Shown one piece after another: positions 1 to 5,707 of a stretch of 8,239 nucleotides of DNA (the first letter of the stretch is position 1; every line of letters starts with the position of its first letter). Position numbers and translations under genes: made by a program. This DNA comes from Muribaculaceae bacterium (lineage in GTDB: Bacteria; Bacteroidota; Bacteroidia; Bacteroidales; Muribaculaceae): the NCBI GenBank assembly GCA_009775355.1, contig VSPN01000067.1, positions 1-8,239 on the forward strand, given 5' to 3'. The notes under the pieces were generated by a model, which made no database searches, was not told the DNA's origin, and saw only the letters and a program-made list of their open reading frames with translations.

Positions 1-86
1 GGGTTCATTGTAAAGTTACAAAATATCTACGACTTTGGCAAACAATTAGTTGGCGATTAGCTGAGTATCCCTAAATACCGACAAAG

Positions 87-117
87 TTGGCATTTATGTC
101 AAATATCGCTATTTTTG
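87..117 (+). promoter_or_regulatory. Bacteroidetes-type promoter of the secreted protein gene
   Basis: TATTTTTG at 110-117 matches the Bacteroidetes -7 consensus TAnnTTTG exactly. A TTG at 87-89 lies 20 bases upstream, which fits the -33 element (TTTG/TTG) at the usual 19-21 base spacing. Transcription would start near 121-125, about 20 bases before the ATG at 142. This placement argues against the in-frame TTG at 115 as the start codon, because it would lie inside the promoter. No upstream regulatory site was recognised in bases 1-86. Confidence 0.6.
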
Positions 118-141
118 CGGAATACTAACCTAACCAACGAT

Positions 142-1026
142 ATGAGACATCTGTACCTCGTGCTGACATATGCCGTCATCTCCATCTTCTGCGCTTCGGC
201 GCAGACCAATCTTCTTGACGGCGCGGTCACGTCTGACACTGACCGGCACAACAGCCCCTACTTCTTCTACGAATCGTGGCTCTGCCATTATGCCGACGGC
301 ACGGTTCCGCAGGATGGAGTGCGCCCCAACTCGGCCTTCAGCGAGGTCCTCCCCTCCTGGACAGTCATGCACGACGGTAAGAAATATGACATCGGCGGCA
401 GCGACTCCAACGGATTCCCGGTCGGACTGCCGGTGGTCGTTCTCGACTATCCTACATATAACGAGGCTCATCCTTTCCGCGATTTCAGCTACAGTTTTCC
501 GATAGAAGTTCCTCGTTCCGGAAGATACATACTCAGCGGCTGCGCCCGATCTCTTACCTCCGACAAGCTGACAAGCACACCGCCGTCTACAGTCAATACA
601 TACCAGATAATGGTGTTTGTGGCCACTACGGAACCCGGAGAGAAGAGCATCGAGGTGGTAGACAGAGGCGACAAGGCCGAGCTTGAAGTCCGCGATGCCG
701 ACGGCACGCTTCTTCCGTCGGGGTTCACTCCTCTTCCGGCTCACTCACTCTCTTCCGACATCGGCCCGTTCGAGATCGGGCTTGATCTTGACACCGACGT
801 ACGATTTCTGACCATATACGCCCCGACGCGACTGGCGGTGGTCGGAGACCCGCGCCTTGTTGCCGAAGGAGACGTCGGAATCGTGAGTGTCTGCCACGAC
901 CGGGAGGCAGCGACTGTCGCGGTATACGATCTGGCGGGACGGCGCGTGGATCCGGCATCACGGCCTGCGGCAGGCGTCTACATCGAGATAGCCGGCGGCA
1001 AAAGCCGGAAGGTATTGCTGAGATGA
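142..1026 (+). CDS. Secreted protein of unknown function with T9SS-like C-terminal domain
   Basis: I do not recognise the family of the central part. The 294-residue product starts with a signal peptide (Met-Arg-His, a hydrophobic stretch at residues 4-18, then Ala-Ser-Ala before Gln21, a good signal peptidase I site). Residues about 21-240 are rich in aromatic residues, Gly and Asp with alternating hydrophobic patterns, suggesting a beta-sandwich exported domain, but no catalytic motif is visible. The last ~45 residues (VAVYDLAGRRV, then GVYIEIAGGKSRKVLLR) have the form of Bacteroidetes type IX secretion C-terminal sorting domains: a 'YDLxGR' strand, a 'GVYI' strand and a basic end. It would then be surface-attached or released if the host has a T9SS, which this window cannot show. 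ATG 142 is chosen over the in-frame TTG at 115 because the promoter -7 box overlaps the TTG. The gene stands alone, convergent to the oxalate cluster. Confidence 0.75.
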   Translation: MRHLYLVLTYAVISIFCASAQTNLLDGAVTSDTDRHNSPYFFYESWLCHYADGTVPQDGVRPNSAFSEVLPSWTVMHDGKKYDIGGSDSNGFPVGLPVVVLDYPTYNEAHPFRDFSYSFPIEVPRSGRYILSGCARSLTSDKLTSTPPSTVNTYQIMVFVATTEPGEKSIEVVDRGDKAELEVRDADGTLLPSGFTPLPAHSLSSDIGPFEIGLDLDTDVRFLTIYAPTRLAVVGDPRLVAEGDVGIVSVCHDREAATVAVYDLAGRRVDPASRPAAGVYIEIAGGKSRKVLLR

Positions 1027-1071
1027 ATGACACGCGCCCCTGAGAGCGGAGGGCGAACACACACATAATGA

Positions 1072-1101
1072 AGCCGGGACACTTCAAGACATGCCCCGGC
1101 T
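1072..1101 (-). terminator. Possible terminator stem-loop ending the minus-strand cluster
   Basis: AGCCGGG at 1072-1078 and CCCGGCT at 1095-1101 are perfect 7-bp inverted arms around a 16-base loop. In the minus direction the stem lies 28 bases after the stop of the small membrane protein gene and is followed by TTCATT, a weak T-run. It may end the oxalate cluster transcript. There is no T-tract on the plus side. Confidence 0.4.
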
Positions 1102-1117
1102 CCGGTCGGTTATGGAG

Positions 1118-1145
1118 CTTCCTGACGGTCAGGAAGTTTTTGTTT
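1118..1145 (+). terminator. Rho-independent terminator for the secreted protein gene
   Basis: CTTCCTGA (1118-1125) and TCAGGAAG (1129-1136) form a perfect 8-bp stem with a 3-base loop, followed immediately by TTTTTGTTT (1137-1145). This is a textbook intrinsic terminator in the plus direction, about 90 bases after the stop at 1026. Its right arm lies inside the 3' end of the convergent small membrane protein gene and contains that gene's stop codon (1129-1131). Confidence 0.7.
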
Positions 1146-1383
1146 CGGCGTATTGTGCGTCAGCGTGAAGCTGCTGCTTCCCCTTTATCAGTAGATATAC
1201 TCCCGACGCGATGGCAGTGCAGCCGGGAATCCATATGCCGCTGATATCGACAAGCAGCCCAATGATGAACGCGATTATTCCAAGAATGCAGAATGTCCAT
1301 CCGCTTTTCTTGAGAAAACCGGCATTCCCGGCCACCGGATCAGCAGTCACAGCCACCGCAGTGTTTCTCTTTTCCGTATCCAT
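1129..1383 (-). CDS. Small two-helix membrane protein at the end of the oxalate cluster
   Basis: This is an 84-residue protein that I do not recognise. Residues 1-28 are polar and basic with no signal peptide. Two hydrophobic helices follow, about 29-46 and 50-67, separated by a short Asp-containing turn (VDISG). Residues 68-84 are a polar tail. The pattern predicts an inner-membrane hairpin with both ends on the same side; Lys25, Lys26 and Lys67, Lys69 at the outer edges favour a cytoplasmic N and C terminus. The gene starts with ATG, 56 bases after the carrier gene's stop on the same strand, so it is probably the last gene of the frc-oxc-carrier transcript. A role as a small accessory subunit or regulator of the carrier is a guess from position only. 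Its last codons and stop overlap the plus-strand terminator of the neighbouring gene. Composition agrees with its neighbours. Confidence 0.6.
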   Translation of the reverse strand: MDTEKRNTAVAVTADPVAGNAGFLKKSGWTFCILGIIAFIIGLLVDISGIWIPGCTAIASGVYLLIKGKQQLHADAQYAETKTS

Positions 1384-1439
1384 AATACAATCAGTTTTTC
1401 ATATTTTACGAATGCTCCGCCGGTCAGACACACCTGTCG

Positions 1440-2420
1440 TCAGGCAGCGAGATGGAACCACCCGATGCAGAGATCTGTAAGCCATATCCAGAGCGGGCAG
1501 AAGCCCATGAACAGGATTGTCGACAGAGCCAGCGAAGAAGTTCCGGTAGCCACATAAGTGTTGTAGCGGCTGGCGATGATGATGCCCGAGAATGCCGGAG
1601 GAAGAGCGGCGCAGACCACAAGCATCTTAAGGTTGACAGGCTCCATCCTGAAGATGATGCCGACCACAAGAATCGCAAGAGGCATGATGATCAGTTTGAG
1701 GAATGATCCCATGATGGCCTGACCGTTGATCTTGATCTTCACTGAAGAAAGTGTTATTCCGGCGGCAAACACGGCCACAGAAGCGTTGGCACCCTTGATC
1801 AGGTCGAACGACGGGTCAAGATAAGCCGGCCACTTCAGACCGCAGAGCACGAGAATGACGGCCAGGATCGGTGCCCACGCCACAGGTTCCTTTATGGCGT
1901 TGAGCACAGGCAGCCAGGGATTCGGTTTCTTACCGCCGGCGGTTGCGTTCTGCCGCGCGTTTCCGGCATTAAGCAGCGCCAGACCGATCGGTATGCCGAA
2001 AGCGTTCACCTCGATCGCCACTATAGCTATGACAAGTCCCACCGACGCCGAATCGCCGAAAATGGGCTGCAGAACCGCGAAACCGAGGAATCCGATCGTC
2101 GGAGATCCTGAAATCAGAGCGGATATGGCCGATTCCGCCATCGAGTCCTTGTAGAGATACCTGAACACAAAATAGACCAGAAAGAAACAAGCGAGAAGCA
2201 CGACAAACGATATCAGCGTCAGCTTGAGATCGACACTCAGCATCTCTCGGTTGGCCTTGATGATCGACACGAAGAGCGCGGCCGGCAGCGCGTAGTTGAG
2301 TACGAGCTTGTTGAGCACCCGGGCGTTCTCGCCGGTGAAAGCGCCTGTCTTGCCGGCATAATAGCCGAGCAGCATGACCGTCAGGATCGGCACGATCGCA
2401 TAGAGAATAATATGTTCCAT
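1440..2420 (-). CDS. AEC-family transporter (YfdV-like), probable oxalate/formate carrier
   Basis: This 326-residue integral inner-membrane protein belongs to the auxin efflux carrier (AEC) family. About ten membrane segments can be read, near residues 4-22, 38-54, 68-88, 98-121, 127-150, 180-195, 211-226, 238-257, 267-285 and 296-320. Two five-helix halves are joined by a polar loop (151-175: NAGNARQNATAGGKKPNP). Typical AEC features are LNYALPAALF in helix 2, the proline/glycine break SGSPTIGFLG in helix 4, and ALPPAFSGIIIASRY in helix 9. Length matches the family (about 310-320 residues). Position is the main clue to substrate: it follows frc and oxc as yfdV follows yfdW and yfdU in E. coli. 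The inferred role is oxalate import, possibly in exchange for formate, but AEC proteins also carry malate, malonate and other organic anions, and no substrate can be read from sequence. The ATG at 2418-2420 is 70 bases after the oxc stop, and a strong hairpin lies between them. Confidence 0.85.
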   Translation of the reverse strand: MEHIILYAIVPILTVMLLGYYAGKTGAFTGENARVLNKLVLNYALPAALFVSIIKANREMLSVDLKLTLISFVVLLACFFLVYFVFRYLYKDSMAESAISALISGSPTIGFLGFAVLQPIFGDSASVGLVIAIVAIEVNAFGIPIGLALLNAGNARQNATAGGKKPNPWLPVLNAIKEPVAWAPILAVILVLCGLKWPAYLDPSFDLIKGANASVAVFAAGITLSSVKIKINGQAIMGSFLKLIIMPLAILVVGIIFRMEPVNLKMLVVCAALPPAFSGIIIASRYNTYVATGTSSLALSTILFMGFCPLWIWLTDLCIGWFHLAA

Positions 2421-2436
2421 AGTCCTGAGAAATAAG

Positions 2437-2485
2437 CGGCTGACAGTCTGACGGTCAGAATTTCAGAGCGTCAGACCGTCAGCCG
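2437..2485 (-). promoter_or_regulatory. Long intergenic hairpin between oxc and the carrier gene
   Basis: The arms 2437-2453 and 2469-2485 are 17 bases each and pair at every position except one A/C mismatch on the plus strand (2445/2477). In the minus-strand transcript this becomes a G-U wobble, so the RNA stem is fully paired. The loop is 15 bases and can form a smaller competing hairpin (CTGACGGTCAG at 2448-2458). The stem begins 5 bases after the oxc stop and ends 16 bases before the carrier ATG; the RNA after it reads CUUAUUUCUC, a poor U-tract. It is more likely a partial terminator or an mRNA-stabilising processing element than a full terminator, because the downstream gene belongs to the same pathway. 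Confidence 0.6.
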
Positions 2486-2490
2486 GAGGT

Positions 2491-4242
2491 TTATACTGTG
2501 ATTTGCCGCAGCGGCGCGGGATTGAGATAACCGATATGGCCCGATTCCTTGCCGGCGTCGGCCGCAAGCTGCACATCGATAAGAGATGGACGTCGGGATG
2601 CGATCGACTTCTCGAGTGCATCCTTAAGCTCCGCGGGCGTCGTGACGTAAAAGGCATCGGCGCCGAAAGCCTCGGCCATCTTGTCGTAACGGGCATTTAT
2701 GTCGAGCGTCGTCGGAGCCGGATCAGAGGTATCGTCGAGCGGTTTGCCGATTCCGTTGTAGATTCCGCCGTTGTTGAATATGACGACAGTCACCGGCAGC
2801 CGGAAACGACAGATGGTCGAGAACTCCATCCCCGAGAATCCGAAAGCCGAGTCACCCTCTATTGCCACTACCGATTTGCCAGTCGCGACTGCGGCTCCAA
2901 TGCATGAGCCCATGCCCATGCCCATTATGGCCCAGGTGGCGCAGTCTATGCGGTGGCGCGGCAACGACATCGACACGGTGTCGCGCGTGTCGTCGAGCGT
3001 GTTGGCGCCCTCGTTGACAAGAATCACATCGGGGTTGGCAGCAAGCACCGGCTTTATGGCACTGAGCGCGCTCCAGTGGTTCATGGGCGACATAGTGGCC
3101 GCCTCTTCAAGCCGAGTCGCAAACCGGGCGTTCTTCTCTTTCGTCTCGGCCTGAAGCGAGGGCACCCACTGCGGATCCGCCGACATCGTCTTCGCGTCGA
3201 GAGACTTTATGAGAGCATCGACCGACAGACCGAGATCACCCACCACAGGCGCGGCACACGGGCGATTGGTGTCGATCTCCTGCGGATCGACCTCAAGATG
3301 CACGAATTTCGTATCTGGGCTCCATTTTCCTTTTCCAAAACCCAGCAGCCAGTTTAGACGCGCTCCGATCATCACGACCACATCAGCCTTTTCCATGACA
3401 GTCGAACGGCACGACAGGGCGCTGAGCGGACCTTCGTCGGGCATGAGCCCCTTCGCCATCGACATCGGGAAGTATGGAATATTGAATTTCTCGACAAGAG
3501 TCTTTATGCTGTCGTCGATCTGCGCGTAGGCCGCGCCCTTTCCGAGCAGAACGGACGGACGCTTCGCACCGGCGATAAGAGCAGCCGCGCGTTCCACCGC
3601 CTCTTCCGAAGGTGCGACCGGCGCATACGGATCGACGGGAGTGTAGAAAAGCTTCTCCGCTTCAGAGGCATCCATTATCTCGCCGAGCGCGGGGGTGGTC
3701 ATGTCTATGTAGACTCCGCCCGGACGGCCGCTGACGGCGGCGCGATATGCACGGTTGACGGCCGCAGGTATGTCGCGGGCATGCGAGCATCTGAAAGCGG
3801 CCTTGACAAGCGGCCGGGCAGTGTTGAGCTGGTCGAGTTCCTCATATGTGCCCATCTTCATGTCGACCATCGCAGGATCTGACGCTCCCGAGATCTGTAT
3901 CATCGGGTAGCAGTTGACTGTGGCATTGGCCGTGGCTGTCAGACCATTGAGAAATCCGAGCGACGACACGGTCATCAGCACGCCCGGAGCGCGGGTCAGA
4001 AAGCCCTCTGTGGCGGCGGCCATGCCGGCCTGCTGCTCGAACCTGAATCCGACAAAGCGTATTCCCTGCTCCTGAACGAGATAGGCGGCCTCGGTGATCG
4101 GTATTCCCACAAGTCCGTATACGTTGCGGATTCCTACATTCTTTAAAGCGCGGGCGAGTATGTACATGCCCGTTACCTGTTCCGGAAATTTCGGAGCTGC
4201 GGGGGGTGTGCACCCGCAGGTTCCGGTATCTGCATTTGCCAT
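2491..4242 (-). CDS. oxc: Oxalyl-CoA decarboxylase
   Basis: This cytoplasmic thiamine-diphosphate enzyme converts oxalyl-CoA to formyl-CoA and CO2, the committed step of oxalate breakdown. The 583 residues follow the three-domain ThDP decarboxylase plan: N-terminal Pyr domain (about 22-190), central nucleotide-fold domain (about 215-350) and C-terminal PP domain (about 390-565). Visible signatures are VGIPIT (45-50), Glu69 in FEQQAG (the cofactor-activating Glu, Glu56 in the Oxalobacter enzyme), Tyr133-Glu134 in GTYEELDQ (Tyr120/Glu121 there), GKGAAYAQ (234-241), IGARLNW (292-298), and the ThDP/Mg motif GDSAFGFSGMEF ending in FNNGG (463-493), with Tyr495 just after. The tail ESGHIGYLNP (566-575) matches the substrate-closing C-terminal segment. 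The enzyme is about 15 residues longer than the Oxalobacter protein (568), mainly from an N-terminal extension with Cys9 and Cys11. The ATG lies 6 bases after the frc stop, so the two are translated from one message and probably coupled. The assignment is firm. Confidence 0.96.
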   Translation of the reverse strand: MANADTGTCGCTPPAAPKFPEQVTGMYILARALKNVGIRNVYGLVGIPITEAAYLVQEQGIRFVGFRFEQQAGMAAATEGFLTRAPGVLMTVSSLGFLNGLTATANATVNCYPMIQISGASDPAMVDMKMGTYEELDQLNTARPLVKAAFRCSHARDIPAAVNRAYRAAVSGRPGGVYIDMTTPALGEIMDASEAEKLFYTPVDPYAPVAPSEEAVERAAALIAGAKRPSVLLGKGAAYAQIDDSIKTLVEKFNIPYFPMSMAKGLMPDEGPLSALSCRSTVMEKADVVVMIGARLNWLLGFGKGKWSPDTKFVHLEVDPQEIDTNRPCAAPVVGDLGLSVDALIKSLDAKTMSADPQWVPSLQAETKEKNARFATRLEEAATMSPMNHWSALSAIKPVLAANPDVILVNEGANTLDDTRDTVSMSLPRHRIDCATWAIMGMGMGSCIGAAVATGKSVVAIEGDSAFGFSGMEFSTICRFRLPVTVVIFNNGGIYNGIGKPLDDTSDPAPTTLDINARYDKMAEAFGADAFYVTTPAELKDALEKSIASRRPSLIDVQLAADAGKESGHIGYLNPAPLRQITV

Positions 4243-4248
4243 GACTTT

Positions 4249-5553
4249 CTATTTTTTTGATAACGGAGCTGTTGTGCCGTTGGCGGCGAACTGTGAGATC
4301 TCATCGTCGGTGTAACCGTATGCCCTGAGCACGTCGGCGGTGTCACCGCCCAGCGCGGGGCAGGGTCCATATGAAGGCTGGAAGCTCGACATGGTGAACG
4401 GACATCCGACAGTGACGAATTCGCCGATCTCGCCACCCTGGTCGATCTTGACAAGCGTGTTGCCGTCATAGAGCGACTCGTCGGTCATGACCTCCTTTGT
4501 CGAGAGCACCGGTCCGACAGGCACTCCGAATTTCGACAGAGTCTCCACGACCTCGAACTTTGTCTTGTCGGCAGTCCACTTGCCGATACGGTCGTAGATC
4601 TCCTGTTTGTGACGGTCGCGGGCGTCGGCGGTGTTGAAATCGGGATTTGTCAGCCAGTCCTCGAAACCGAGACCCTTGCATGCCAGTTCGAAATCCTTCT
4701 CGCCGCGCTGCAGAATGATATAGACATAATTGTTGGCGTCAACCTCGGTGTCGTATCCTCCCGATGGCTTGCACTTGTATGTCCATCCGAGCACTCCGCC
4801 TCCCTCGATGTTGCCCGAACGTGGCACACAGTCGCCGAATTTTCCGTCGGGATACTGCGGGAACTGCGAGAGGTAGCCGATCTTGTCGAGCGTCAGCTGG
4901 TCGCGCGTCTTGATACGGCATAGGTTGAGACATGCGTTGTGCATCGACTGGTAGACATAGCAGCCCTCGCCCGTCTTCTCTCTCTGGCAGAGGGCGGCCA
5001 GCAGACCGATAAGAAGGTGCATACCTGTATTTGAGTCTCCGAGGGCGGCGCCGCTCTGGGTCGGCACATTGTACTGGCCGTCATACCACCCCGTTGTTGA
5101 CGCAGCGGCGGCAGTCACCTGCGCGATCGGCTCGTAAGCCTTCAGATCCTTGTACTTCGACGACAGAGGGAAACCCTTGATGGTTCCATAGATGCAACGG
5201 GGATTGATCTTGTGCACGGCCTCCCAGCTGAAACCGAGCTTGTCCATTGCGCCGGGATGAAGATTCTCGACAAATATGTCGGCAGACTCAAGCAGTTTTG
5301 TCAGGATCCTCGCTCCGTCGGGAGTCTTGGCGTCGAGCGTGATCGACTTCTTGTCGGAGTTCAACTGAAGGAAATAATAACTCGGAAGGTCGGGATTGAA
5401 CTGTAGTTCCTTGCGTGTGGCGTCACCGACACCGGGACGCTCGATCTTGATCACTTCGGCTCCGAGCCACGCAAGCATCTGCGTGCACGAGGGGCCTGAC
5501 TGTACTTCGGTGAAGTCGATCACCTTGATTCCTTGAAGCGGTGCTGTATTCAT
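4249..5553 (-). CDS. frc: Formyl-CoA:oxalate CoA-transferase
   Basis: This cytoplasmic class III CoA-transferase moves CoA from formyl-CoA to oxalate, making oxalyl-CoA for Oxc and releasing formate, so the pair runs as a CoA-recycling cycle. The 434 residues span the CaiB/BaiF family fold and match the Oxalobacter enzyme length (428). The N-terminal IKVIDFTEVQSGPSCTQML (9-27) includes Gln18, equivalent to the conserved Gln17. GAEVIKIERPG (31-41) is a family hallmark, and ENLHPGAMDKLGF (96-108) follows. Asp173 in GAALGDSNTGMHL (168-180) is the catalytic aspartate (Asp169 in Oxalobacter). The glycine-rich lid over the active site is at 247-257 (GNIEGGGVLGW), and the C-terminal domain carries VTVGCPFTMSSFQPSYGP. 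These residues favour Frc over other CaiB-like transferases, and the adjoining oxc supports it. ATG 5551-5553 gives an N-terminus aligned with the family. It is the first gene of the minus-strand cluster; no clear TAnnTTTG promoter was found upstream, so its promoter is unassigned. Confidence 0.95.
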   Translation of the reverse strand: MNTAPLQGIKVIDFTEVQSGPSCTQMLAWLGAEVIKIERPGVGDATRKELQFNPDLPSYYFLQLNSDKKSITLDAKTPDGARILTKLLESADIFVENLHPGAMDKLGFSWEAVHKINPRCIYGTIKGFPLSSKYKDLKAYEPIAQVTAAAASTTGWYDGQYNVPTQSGAALGDSNTGMHLLIGLLAALCQREKTGEGCYVYQSMHNACLNLCRIKTRDQLTLDKIGYLSQFPQYPDGKFGDCVPRSGNIEGGGVLGWTYKCKPSGGYDTEVDANNYVYIILQRGEKDFELACKGLGFEDWLTNPDFNTADARDRHKQEIYDRIGKWTADKTKFEVVETLSKFGVPVGPVLSTKEVMTDESLYDGNTLVKIDQGGEIGEFVTVGCPFTMSSFQPSYGPCPALGGDTADVLRAYGYTDDEISQFAANGTTAPLSKK

Positions 5554-5664
5554 AGTATCTTCTGTTTAATTAGCTTCATTTAAAACATCCGGCCACGGAG
5601 AAAGGTTGAATCGTCCGCAATTTATCAGACACACCATCACTCCGGTGGCGAACTGCATGAACCC

Positions 5665-5683
5665 AACCGGCCGGAATCCGGTT
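5665..5683. promoter_or_regulatory. Inverted repeat in the divergent frc/efflux intergenic region
   Basis: AACCGG (5665-5670) and CCGGTT (5678-5683) are perfect 6-bp arms around a 7-base spacer. They lie about 110 bases upstream of frc and 25 bases before the start of the outer-membrane-factor fragment, where an operator would be expected in this 154-base divergent region. No regulator gene is present in the window to pair with it. Six-base arms can arise by chance, so this is a weak call. The rest of 5554-5707 shows no recognisable promoter box on either strand. Confidence 0.2.
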
Positions 5684-5707
5684 AAAACAATATCCATATT
5701 GACCACT

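Noticed and set aside
115..141. Upstream TTG start giving a 303-residue version of the secreted protein
   Set aside because: The TTG lies inside the TAnnTTTG promoter box at 110-117; ATG 142 gives a proper signal peptide with its N-terminal charged end.
130..744. Minus-strand open frame of 204 residues opposite the secreted protein
   Set aside because: It is a shadow of the plus-strand gene in GC-rich DNA, with no signal peptide, motif or promoter.
2503..3529. Several plus-strand open frames of about 100-130 residues opposite oxc
   Set aside because: They are antisense to a firmly identified gene, and their residue make-up follows from its codon pattern.
5606..5707. Upstream ATG start adding 34 residues to the outer-membrane-factor fragment
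   Set aside because: The added residues do not look like coding sequence of the family and would bury the signal peptide that begins cleanly at 5708.
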